A stretch of 9,011 nucleotides of DNA from an uncultured Verrucomicrobium sp. (GTDB taxonomy: Bacteria > Verrucomicrobiota > Verrucomicrobiia > Methylacidiphilales > GAS474), in contig CAISZB010000096.1 in NCBI GenBank assembly GCA_903889845.1, forward strand, positions 1-9,011. The letters run 5' to 3'. The position numbers and the translations under genes are program-made. Shown here piece by piece: positions 1-6,432 of the stretch. The notes beneath the pieces are model-generated. The model was given only the letters and a program-made list of their open reading frames with translations. It did no database searches and had not been told where the DNA came from. Within the stretch, counting starts at the first letter, position 1. Every line of letters begins with the position of its first letter.

Positions 1-413
<413 letters not shown>

Positions 414-431
414 GTGGGGGCTATTCTCCTC

Positions 432-448
432 CCGAGGCGCAGCCTCGG
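432..448. other. 7-bp hairpin with a competing partner at 465-470
   Basis: CCGAGGC at 432-438 pairs with GCCTCGG at 442-448 around a GCA loop. The right arm can instead pair with CCGAGG at 465-470, so two mutually exclusive stems are possible. Both lie upstream of the predicted promoter at 533-560. They would not be in that transcript and could matter only as DNA or in leftward RNA. Confidence 0.4.
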
Positions 449-532
449 CTGAATCCCCGAATCTCCGAGGGTACATACGGCGTGAGGAAAGAGAGCCAAA
501 ACGCCCAGACTCCAATGATTGCAAGGGTGGAA

Positions 533-560
533 TTGACGTCTCTCGGGGAATCTTTATAAC
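533..560 (+). promoter_or_regulatory. Sigma-70-type promoter for the secreted-protein gene
   Basis: TTGACG at 533-538 (five of six matches to the -35 consensus) and TATAAC at 555-560 (five of six to the -10 consensus) are separated by 16 bp. Transcription should begin near 566-568, which leaves a leader of only about 13 nt before the ATG at 580. This position also argues against the in-frame upstream start at 316. It is the best promoter match I found in the window. Confidence 0.72.
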
Positions 561-579
561 CCAAAGTAGCCTCATTCCC

Positions 580-1173
580 ATGAAAAAACTTTTCCTCCCG
601 CTCCTCCTCCTGGTGCCGCTGCTGGCGGCGCAGGCGGTGACGATCGAAAACGGCGACTTTTCCCAGAAGAAGGACCGCTGGTCTGGCGACGGGGACGTGA
701 TCGGCCTCGACGCCGTCGGGAACCCGGCGGAGACGCCGGAGACGACGGCGGGCTACGCGCTGGAGATCAAGCTCCACACCAGCGATTGGTCGTACCTGGA
801 ACAACGGCTCAACACGGCCCGCGAGCCGGGCGAGTTGAAGGAGCTGAAGATCACGTACGAGGTCCAGGCCCTGCCCGACTACGTCCCCCTGGCCGATTCC
901 CCCGCCTACACGACGACCGGGGAGGTTCCCGACTGGAAGACCGACAACTGGTACTACGGGCGGGAAGAGGTGGTTTATCCGAAGGCCTCCTTCGTCGTCC
1001 GCCTGACCGATAAGCACTACCGCTACGCGCCCCGGACGATCCCGAGCGACGGCGCGTGGCGGACCCTGAAGCTCGACTTCCAGATGCTCAAGGAAAAGGA
1101 CCGCGTCCTCCGCTTCATGTTCCCGCCCGGCACCGGGACGATCCGCATCCGGAACATCCAGCAAGTCCAGTAG
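580..1173 (+). CDS. Secreted protein of unknown function, carbohydrate-binding-like fold
   Basis: This is a 197-residue protein. MKK at the start, a leucine-rich core at residues 4-15 and an Ala-Gln-Ala end near residue 18 form a typical signal peptide, so it is exported. The mature protein opens with VTIENGDFSQKKDRWSG. That is the pattern of CBM4/9-like and other galactose-binding beta-sandwich domains: an Asn-Gly-Asp-Phe strand followed by a Trp. Alternating strands run to the C-terminus, including the pair YALEIKL and FVVRLTD and the final IRIRNIQQVQ. Aromatics cluster near residues 121-130 (DWKTDNWYYG). There is no catalytic signature and no cysteine. The start at 580 is chosen because the signal peptide begins there and the promoter lies just before it; the open frame continues upstream to 316 but reads through a hairpin region. 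It converges with the sugar operon, 19 bp away. A role in polysaccharide handling is inference. Confidence 0.8.
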   Translation: MKKLFLPLLLLVPLLAAQAVTIENGDFSQKKDRWSGDGDVIGLDAVGNPAETPETTAGYALEIKLHTSDWSYLEQRLNTAREPGELKELKITYEVQALPDYVPLADSPAYTTTGEVPDWKTDNWYYGREEVVYPKASFVVRLTDKHYRYAPRTIPSDGAWRTLKLDFQMLKEKDRVLRFMFPPGTGTIRIRNIQQVQ

Positions 1174-1192
1174 ATCGGCGCCGCAGCCCAGC

Positions 1193-1963
1193 CTACAAAT
1201 TCAGCGCCTTCTGCCGGTAATGCTCGTCGGGCCGTCCGGCGATGCGGGCGACCTGTTCCGGCGTGAGGAAGACGGGGCCGCCCAGCGCCGCGGCGCCGAC
1301 GCGGATCGCCGCGGCCTTCTCCGCCATCAGCAGCGCGGCCAGGACGGCGTTCGGCGTCCGGCCCAGGGCGATGACGCCGTGGTTTTCCAGCAGGATGAGG
1401 CGCGGGAAGGTCCCGTGCCGCTCGATGAACGCCCGGGTCTCCGCCCGGATCGCGCGGGCCAGGGCCAGACCGGGATCGACGTAGGGGACGAGGACCGACT
1501 CGGCCCCGCAGCAGACGATCTCGTCGGGGAAGATGCGGCGCTGGGCCAGGTCCCGCGCCCGGGGGGAGCAGAGGAGCTGGTTCACGGCGACGGCGTGGAC
1601 GTGGCCGACGAAGCGGACCTCGGGCAGGCCCAGCAGCCACGCGTGGAACAGCGCCTCGACGGAGGGCTTCGGCGCGGCGGGGTCGAGGCGGCTGGCGAGG
1701 AGGGCCTCGTCGATGGCCGTGTCGGAAAGGCCGTCCCGATCGAAGAGGGGGAGAATCGCGTCGAAGCGGCAGACCACAGCCTGCTCCGGCCGCAGCGTCC
1801 GCAGGTTCGACCCGCTCGCCTTCACCCAGAAGGTGTCGCCGTCGCGCCGCGTCGAGGTGTTCCCCTCGCCCAGGATCGCGAAGCCGCGCGCCTCCACGCC
1901 CAACTCGTGCGAGAGGTCGAGGAGGTCGTGGAGATTCGGGGGGAGGAGGTCGCCGGTACTCAT
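1193..1963 (-). CDS. Class II aldolase/adducin-family protein, probable sugar-phosphate aldolase
   Basis: The 256-residue protein belongs to the zinc-dependent class II aldolase/adducin family, which includes L-fuculose-1-phosphate and L-rhamnulose-1-phosphate aldolases and some epimerases and decarboxylases. Visible family motifs, in order, are the phosphate-binding GEGNTS (32-37), KASGSNL (48-54), PSVEALFHAWLL with the likely catalytic glutamate at 103, HVH with zinc ligands His121 and His123, and LLENHGV with the third zinc ligand His195. The expected reaction is retro-aldol cleavage of a 1-phosphorylated deoxy-ketose to dihydroxyacetone phosphate and lactaldehyde or glycolaldehyde. The GEGNTS and WVKASG motifs resemble the aldolase half of bifunctional RhaE/YuxG proteins more than E. 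coli FucA, but no dehydrogenase domain is fused. The gene starts 7 bp after the isomerase stop, without a Shine-Dalgarno site, which suggests translational coupling. Exact substrate is uncertain. Confidence 0.85.
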   Translation of the reverse strand: MSTGDLLPPNLHDLLDLSHELGVEARGFAILGEGNTSTRRDGDTFWVKASGSNLRTLRPEQAVVCRFDAILPLFDRDGLSDTAIDEALLASRLDPAAPKPSVEALFHAWLLGLPEVRFVGHVHAVAVNQLLCSPRARDLAQRRIFPDEIVCCGAESVLVPYVDPGLALARAIRAETRAFIERHGTFPRLILLENHGVIALGRTPNAVLAALLMAEKAAAIRVGAAALGGPVFLTPEQVARIAGRPDEHYRQKALNL

Positions 1964-1970
1964 GGACGGA

Positions 1971-3587
1971 TCATAGGTCGCCGCAGACGGCGACTTCGAG
2001 GCCCAATTCGGCCATCGCCGCCGCCTTCGCGAAGAGGCCGTTGCGGGCCGCCGCGCGGTCCGGGGCGTAGACGACCTGGATGTGGTTGCTCTTGTGCCGG
2101 GCCATCATCTGGTCCCGGGTCACGCCCTGGAGGACGGCGTGCATGATCGGCCACTGGGGCGTGGTCAGGTTCCAGCGATCCTCGGTCTCCGCCTGCGGCA
2201 GGGAGACGACCTCGGCCAGGCCGGTGTCGAACTTCAGCTTGCCGCCCTCGACGAAGACGCGGCTCCAGACGATCCAGCCGGGCTTGCTGATCCCCTTGAT
2301 GGTACCGCCGCCGAGGCGGAAGTACATCGCGGGTTGGCGCTCGCTCGACGCGCCGCGGTAGCCGCCGACGAGGTGGGCCGGGGGGACGGCGCCGGAGATG
2401 AGGAAGACCCAGACGTAGGCGTCGAGCTTGCCGCCCTTATCTTTATCCTGGTACTGGCGACCCCAGCGGAGGTCGTGGAGGGTGTTCTCCGCCGGGTAGC
2501 CCAGCTTCCGCCACAACTCGTAGGTCACCAGCCCGTCGAAGCCCGCGCATTCGTCGACCTCGTTGAAGTGGGGCAGGGCCTCGCCCTTGAAGAGTTCCTT
2601 GCCGGTCGCCTCGTCGAAGACGGGGGGGCGCTTCCGGTTGTTGAGGAGGCCTTCGACGAGGTCGGAGGCGGGGAGGAGGTCCTTCAACCCCTGCTGGTAC
2701 TGGATGCCGACGGTGCGCGCGCCGAACTCGGCGGCGATCCGGACGGCGGCGATGTAGGTCTTGCACTGGGCCAGGACCTGGGCCTCCGTCAGGTCGGCCA
2801 CCGGATCGGGGCCGAAGTGGAAGGTCATCCCTTCCTTGAGGAGCCAATCGTAGACGGCACGGGCCTCCTCGTCGTGGACGGTGAGGGTCTTCGCGTAGAG
2901 GGCCGACTGGCTGAGGCGCTCCTTGAAGACGCCCGTGGGGGCGAGGAGCTCGTCGGGCAGGATCGCATTGTACATCCCCATGCAGCCTTCGTCGAAGACG
3001 GCCATGATCCGCTTTTCGGAACGGAACGCGCGGGCGAAGTCGCGGCCCGTCTTCGCGGCGGCGGCAGGGACCTTCACCGCGCGCAGCGGCTTCACGTGGG
3101 GCGTCGGATGCTTCACGCGGCCCGTCTTCAGCCAGGCGCGGAGGCCCTTGAGGAAGAAGGCGTCGGTGAAGTCCTCGCTCCACAGGGTGCTGTAGGCCAC
3201 GCCCGCCTTCGTCAGGGAGCCGTTGAGGTTGAGCATGCCGACCAGCCCGGGCCAGGTGCCGCTCCAGTTCGCGACCGTCAGGATCGGCCCCTGATGGGTG
3301 GTGAGGCCGGGGAGGAGGTGATGGGAATATTGCCAGACCGCCTCGGCGACGATCAGCGGGGCGTCGGCGGGGATCGAGGCGAAGACCTCCATGCCGTACT
3401 TCTGGCTGTCGATGAAGCTGTGGCCCTTCGCCTTGTCGAAGCCGTGGGCGCGCTTCACGGTGCGGCCTTCCTTCTTGATGGCGGCGATGAGGGTCTTTTC
3501 CAGTGCGGCCTGGGCGGCTTCGCATTTCTGGTTGGCTGAGGCGCGGAGGTCGCCGTTGGCGACGAGGTAAATCGGTTGCGTTTTCAT
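1971..3587 (-). CDS. L-fucose isomerase-family protein (sugar isomerase)
   Basis: The 538-residue cytosolic protein is of the L-fucose/L-arabinose isomerase type (COG2407 group), somewhat shorter than E. coli FucI (about 590). These metal-dependent enzymes interconvert an aldose and a ketose, for example L-fucose and L-fuculose. Recognisable segments are PILTVANWSGTWPGLVGMLN (101-120), VFDEGCMGMYNAILPDE (197-213), GIQYQQGLKDLLPASDLVEG (294-313) and a late KSNHIQVVYA (499-508). The His in the last segment is the best candidate for the C-terminal catalytic histidine. I cannot confirm the Glu/Asp metal ligands by eye. The start at 3587 (MKTQPIYLVANGDLRAS) is chosen because the extra 60 upstream codons are proline- and arginine-rich and overlap the control region. 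It is the first gene of a leftward pair with the aldolase and is divergent from the AraC regulator. Specificity (fucose, D-arabinose or another sugar) is open. Confidence 0.82.
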   Translation of the reverse strand: MKTQPIYLVANGDLRASANQKCEAAQAALEKTLIAAIKKEGRTVKRAHGFDKAKGHSFIDSQKYGMEVFASIPADAPLIVAEAVWQYSHHLLPGLTTHQGPILTVANWSGTWPGLVGMLNLNGSLTKAGVAYSTLWSEDFTDAFFLKGLRAWLKTGRVKHPTPHVKPLRAVKVPAAAAKTGRDFARAFRSEKRIMAVFDEGCMGMYNAILPDELLAPTGVFKERLSQSALYAKTLTVHDEEARAVYDWLLKEGMTFHFGPDPVADLTEAQVLAQCKTYIAAVRIAAEFGARTVGIQYQQGLKDLLPASDLVEGLLNNRKRPPVFDEATGKELFKGEALPHFNEVDECAGFDGLVTYELWRKLGYPAENTLHDLRWGRQYQDKDKGGKLDAYVWVFLISGAVPPAHLVGGYRGASSERQPAMYFRLGGGTIKGISKPGWIVWSRVFVEGGKLKFDTGLAEVVSLPQAETEDRWNLTTPQWPIMHAVLQGVTRDQMMARHKSNHIQVVYAPDRAAARNGLFAKAAAMAELGLEVAVCGDL

Positions 3588-3723
3588 GGGGGTGGGAGGA
3601 AGGGCTTCGCGGAGGGATCGGATGGGTTGGGCGAAGCGGTGGTTCACGATGCCATTTTTCTCGCCCGGAGGCCATGGCTGGGGTTGACTGGAACATGCCG
3701 ATCTTTGACTTCGCCCCCCTCCC
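3588..3723. promoter_or_regulatory. Divergent control region between isomerase and AraC regulator
   Basis: These 136 bp must hold the promoters of both the leftward sugar operon and the rightward regulator. Two copies of TTGACT lie at 3684-3689 and 3705-3710, exactly 21 bp apart, the usual spacing of AraC-type half-sites on one face of the helix. They sit about 100 bp upstream of the isomerase ATG and just upstream of the regulator's own ATG, which fits activation of the operon plus autoregulation. GCTTCGC at 3604-3610 and GCGAAGC at 3631-3637 form a 7-bp inverted repeat in the isomerase leader. A perfect palindrome GCCATGGC lies at 3671-3678. No convincing -10/-35 pair is visible. Functional assignment is inference. 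Confidence 0.45.
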
Positions 3724-4638
3724 ATGAAGCGCCCCCCCTCCGTCCCGAAGCCCGGCTTCTTCTCCACCCAGGTCGCGAAGGCGCGGGTCTTCTACCGGGA
3801 CGTTTCGACTCTGACGCTGAAGGGGGCCGACGCCGCCTTCGCCGTTCACTGCGGCGGCTGCGAGCACTGCGCGCCCGATTACCGGATCGAGCGGGAGACC
3901 TTCCCCGATTGCTGCCTGGAATTCGTCGTCGGGGGGGCGGGATCTCTGGGCTTCGGTAGTCCGGAGGAACGACGCCAGCCCCTCGGGCCGGGGGCCGTCT
4001 TCAGCTTCGGCCCGGGCGTCTACCACCGGATCGAGAGCGATCCGGCGCGGCCCCTGGTGAAATACTTCGTCGGCGTCGTCGGCCCCGACGCCCGGCGGCG
4101 GCTGAAGGCGTACGGCCTCGCCCCCGGCACCCTCTCGCAGATCGCCCCGGCGGCGGCCCTGGCGGTGCGGGAACTCTTCGAGCAGCTTCTCGACGCCGGG
4201 CTCTCCGCCTCCCCCCACGCCCCGCGCCTGGCCGCCCTCCTGCTGGAGGCCGTTCTCCTGCGCTGCGCCGCCGACCGGGTGCCCCCTCCCGGCGCGGGCG
4301 GGGCGGAGACGGCGGCCTTCGTCACCTATCGGCGCTGCCGCGAGGCGATCGACGCGGCCCGCCCCCTCTTCCGCACCACGCGGGAGGCGGCCCGGGCCTG
4401 CCATGTCGACGAGGCCTATCTGTGCCGACTCTTCGGCCGCTTCGCCGGGGTCTCCCCGCTGCGGCACCTGACGCGGCTGCGGATCAACGCCGCCACCCAG
4501 CGCCTGATCGAACCGGGGCGGCTGGTGAAGGAAGTGGCGGAGGAATTCGGCTTCGCCGACCCGTACCACTTCTCCCGCACGTTCAAGCGGACCTGCGGGG
4601 TTTCACCGAGGGAATTCCTCCAGGCGCGGAGGCGATAA
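3724..4638 (+). CDS. AraC-family transcriptional regulator
   Basis: This is a 304-residue DNA-binding regulator. The N-terminal half (about 20-120) fits a cupin-like effector domain: PDYRIERETFP, CLEFVVGGAGSLGF, LGPGAVFSFGPGVYHRIES and KYFVGVVG, with the proline/glycine turn and His typical of AraC sensor barrels. A helical linker (140-200) follows. The C-terminal two-helix-turn-helix domain (about 205-302) contains ACHVDEAYLCRLFGRFAG and the signature VAEEFGFADPYHFSRTFKRTCGVSPREF. It is divergent from the isomerase/aldolase pair, so it most likely senses the sugar or an intermediate and activates that operon. The sensor domain has an unusual cysteine cluster: C43, C46 and C49 in a CxxCxxC array, plus C63 and C64. 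The start is the only ATG near the alignment start; there is no Shine-Dalgarno site, and a pyrimidine-rich run precedes the ATG. Confidence 0.9.
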   Translation: MKRPPSVPKPGFFSTQVAKARVFYRDVSTLTLKGADAAFAVHCGGCEHCAPDYRIERETFPDCCLEFVVGGAGSLGFGSPEERRQPLGPGAVFSFGPGVYHRIESDPARPLVKYFVGVVGPDARRRLKAYGLAPGTLSQIAPAAALAVRELFEQLLDAGLSASPHAPRLAALLLEAVLLRCAADRVPPPGAGGAETAAFVTYRRCREAIDAARPLFRTTREAARACHVDEAYLCRLFGRFAGVSPLRHLTRLRINAATQRLIEPGRLVKEVAEEFGFADPYHFSRTFKRTCGVSPREFLQARRR

Positions 4639-4641
4639 ATG

Positions 4642-4677
4642 AAAAAAGGCGGAAGGCTTTCGCCTTCCGCCTTTTTT
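4642..4677. terminator. Bidirectional intrinsic terminator
   Basis: A perfect 16-bp inverted repeat has arms at 4642-4657 and 4662-4677 around a TTTC loop. Each arm has a GC-rich core (GGCGGAAGGC) flanked by six A or six T. This gives a stem plus U-tract in both directions. It starts 3 bp after the AraC stop and ends 13 bp before the phosphate transporter stop, so it serves both convergent genes. Confidence 0.93.
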
Positions 4678-4690
4678 AAAGGATCGCTCC

Positions 4691-6196
4691 CTACTTCACG
4701 CCAAAGACGTTGAAGAGCAGGTAGAGCACCCCGGAGAAGATCGTCGCCCCGAGGAACACGCAGACGGGGAGGGTGAGGACCCACGCCACGACGATGTTCC
4801 GCAGGGTCTTCCCCTGGACGCCGGAGCCGTTCGCCATCATCGTCCCCGCGATGCCGGAGGAGAGGACGTGCGTCGTGCTGACGGGGAGGGCCCAGGCGGT
4901 GGCGGCCTGGATGGTGCCCCAAGCGACGAGTTCGGCGGCGGCGCCCTGGCCGTAGGTCAGGTGGGCCTTGCCGATCTTCTCGCCGACGGTGACGACGATC
5001 CGCTTCCAGCCGATCATCGTGCCGAGGCCGAGCGCGAGGGCGACGGCGACCTTGACCCAGTCGGGGATGTACTTCGTGACCGCCTCGCCCTTCTTCTTGA
5101 GGCCCTTCACGGCCTTCGCCTGGTCGGCGGAGAGGTCGTCGAGCTTGTGGCCCTTGTCGAGCTTCCCGATCACCTCGTCAGCGAGGTAGAGGCGGGTGCG
5201 GATGGAGCGGCGCTCCTCGGTGCCGAAGCCGTCGAAGGTCGCCTTCCCGTCGAGGGTGGCGGAAACGCTGGCCGCCTCGTAGGCGATGGCGGCGTAGGTC
5301 TTGTCGCTCTTCTTGACCTTGCCCTTGAGGACGCCGCCGAGCTCGGCCTCGGCCGTGTCGTCGGTGAAAACCGTGTCGCTGGCCTTCTCATGGAGCGCGG
5401 TGGAGACGAGCTGCGCCTGGGCGGCCAGTTCGCCGATGGTCTTCCCGTCGGTCCCGGCCTTCAGCGCGAAGGCTCCGGGGACGAGGCCGATCAGGATCAG
5501 CATGAGGAGGCCCATGCCCTTCTGCCCGTCGTTGCTGCCGTGGGCGAAGCTGACGCCGGTGCAGGTGAGGACGAGGAGGGCGCGGATGGCGAGCGGGGGC
5601 TTTTCCCCTTCCTTCGGGGCCTCGTAGAGGGCCGGGACGCGGATGACGGCCTTCGCCAGGAGGAGGAGGAGCGCCGAGATGCCGAAGCCGACGAGGGGCG
5701 AGATGAGGAGCGCCATGCCGGCCTCCTGCGCCTTCGCCCAGTTGACGCCCTCGCCGAAGTGGAGCCCGTTGCTCATGCCGGGGAAGGCGGAGTAGGCGAG
5801 GCCGACGCCGATGATCGAGCCGATCATCGTGTGGGAGCTGGAAGCGGGGAGGCCCAGCCACCACGTCCCGAGGTTCCAGACGATGGCCGAGACGAGGATC
5901 GCGAAGACCATCGCGAAGCCGGGCCAGGAGCCGACGTGGGTGACCAGATCGACCGGCAGCAGCGCCAGGATGCCGAAGGCGACGGCCCCGGTCGAGGTCA
6001 TGACCCCGATCAGGTTCCAGCAGCCCGACCAGACGACGGCGTAGACCGGCTTGAGGGACTTCGTGTAGATGACCGTGGCGACGGCGTTGGCCGTGTCATG
6101 GAAACCGTTGATGAACTCGAACCCCAGCGCGAGGCCGAGGGCGAGCAAGAGAAAGAACGCGGAACCGAATGTGAGGGCTTCTCCCCAAAGATGCAT
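4691..6196 (-). CDS. pit: PiT-family inorganic phosphate transporter (PitA-like)
   Basis: The 501-residue inner-membrane protein is close in length and layout to E. coli PitA. It would carry divalent-metal phosphate into the cell using the proton gradient. The two inverted family signatures are clear: GFHDTANAVAT (31-41) in the N-terminal half and SFAHGSNDGQKG (216-227) at the start of the second set. The paired GLPASSSHTMIG (115-126) and LPVSTTHVLSSGIAGTM (437-453) re-entrant loops are also present. Hydrophobic segments flank a large soluble insert at about 246-376 rich in Lys, Asp and Ala, as in PitA proteins. The start at 6196 (MHLWGEALTF) is supported by AGGAG ten bases upstream; the upstream in-frame extension has no membrane character. 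No PhoU or DUF47 partner is adjacent, which is common for PitA but not for the shorter PiT class. The spacer upstream holds repeat copy 2. Confidence 0.95.
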   Translation of the reverse strand: MHLWGEALTFGSAFFLLLALGLALGFEFINGFHDTANAVATVIYTKSLKPVYAVVWSGCWNLIGVMTSTGAVAFGILALLPVDLVTHVGSWPGFAMVFAILVSAIVWNLGTWWLGLPASSSHTMIGSIIGVGLAYSAFPGMSNGLHFGEGVNWAKAQEAGMALLISPLVGFGISALLLLLAKAVIRVPALYEAPKEGEKPPLAIRALLVLTCTGVSFAHGSNDGQKGMGLLMLILIGLVPGAFALKAGTDGKTIGELAAQAQLVSTALHEKASDTVFTDDTAEAELGGVLKGKVKKSDKTYAAIAYEAASVSATLDGKATFDGFGTEERRSIRTRLYLADEVIGKLDKGHKLDDLSADQAKAVKGLKKKGEAVTKYIPDWVKVAVALALGLGTMIGWKRIVVTVGEKIGKAHLTYGQGAAAELVAWGTIQAATAWALPVSTTHVLSSGIAGTMMANGSGVQGKTLRNIVVAWVLTLPVCVFLGATIFSGVLYLLFNVFGVK

Positions 6197-6206
6197 GATG
6201 TTGGTA

Positions 6207-6211
6207 CTCCT
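6207..6211 (-). promoter_or_regulatory. Shine-Dalgarno site of the phosphate transporter
   Basis: AGGAG on the minus strand ends 10 nt before the ATG at 6196 and fixes that start over the longer frame opening at 6343. It is the only clear Shine-Dalgarno site among the eight gene starts in the window. Confidence 0.7.
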
Positions 6212-6250
6212 GGATGATGGTTGTTGTTGGGACGGGTGAGCCTTCAAACA

Positions 6251-6274
6251 ACAGCCGTGTCCCATGGCGGCTGT
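6251..6274. other. 7-bp hairpin upstream of the phosphate transporter
   Basis: ACAGCCG at 6251-6257 pairs with CGGCTGT at 6268-6274 around a 10-nt loop containing the palindrome CCATGG. It lies about 55 nt upstream of the transporter ATG and could be in its leader or be a protein-binding site. An imperfect palindrome GTCATGTGAC follows at 6281-6290. I see no convincing Pho box. Role unknown. Confidence 0.4.
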
Positions 6275-6294
6275 GCGTACGTCATGTGACAATC

Positions 6295-6341
6295 GGATGG
6301 CGGGGGCCGATTGGCCTTTCGGGAGTGGCTCCCGCCCATCC
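6295..6341. other. Long hairpin overlapping repeat copy 2
   Basis: GGATGGCGGG at 6295-6304 can pair with 6331-6341, with one bulged C at 6335, giving a 10-bp stem. The stem encloses a GGCC-GATT-GGCC hairpin at 6305-6316. An alternative stem CGGGAG-TGG-CTCCCG at 6320-6334 competes with the outer stem. The mix of exclusive folds suggests either a palindromic repeat or a switching leader. No T-tract marks it as a terminator. Confidence 0.45.
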
Positions 6342-6420
6342 AATTCAGTTTTTCCTTTGGGTCTTTGTCGCTACCGCGACGGGATTGGGGAGCGGACCTG
6401 GGTGGGTCGCGAGGGGCGCA
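6315..6420. repeat. Dispersed intergenic repeat, copy 2
   Basis: This copy aligns with 306-413 in the same orientation through TGGCTCCCGCCC (6326-6337), CCTTTGGGT (6354-6362), a 5-bp hairpin GTCGC-TACC-GCGAC (6367-6380) and CCTGGGTGGG (6397-6406). There is no net insertion or deletion from 6326 to 6380. The segment between the first two blocks has diverged, so this is an old or fast-changing repeat, not a recent duplication. It fills most of the 236-bp gap between the membrane protein stop and the phosphate transporter start. Confidence 0.7.
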
Positions 6421-6432
6421 CGGGTACAGATC

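Noticed and set aside
2082..3539. 485-codon open frame on the plus strand
   Set aside because: It lies antisense to the isomerase, whose motifs are clear. The translation is low-complexity Gly/Glu/Asp/Arg/Val, typical of the shadow of a GC-rich gene.
3588..3767. 60-codon N-terminal extension of the isomerase
   Set aside because: The extension overlaps the start of the divergent AraC gene, is Pro/Arg/Ser-rich, and does not match the family, which begins near MKTQPIYLVANGD.
2443..4569. 708-codon open frame on the minus strand
   Set aside because: It crosses the isomerase in another frame, the control region and the AraC gene on the opposite strand. Its Arg/Pro/Gly-rich composition is that of a shadow frame.
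4868..6217. 449-codon open frame on the plus strand
   Set aside because: It is antisense to the phosphate transporter and is an Asp/Glu/Gly/Arg-rich shadow.
6281..6290. Pho box upstream of the phosphate transporter
   Set aside because: GTCATGTGAC is an imperfect palindrome, but I cannot find the tandem CTGTCAT-like repeat expected of a PhoB site.
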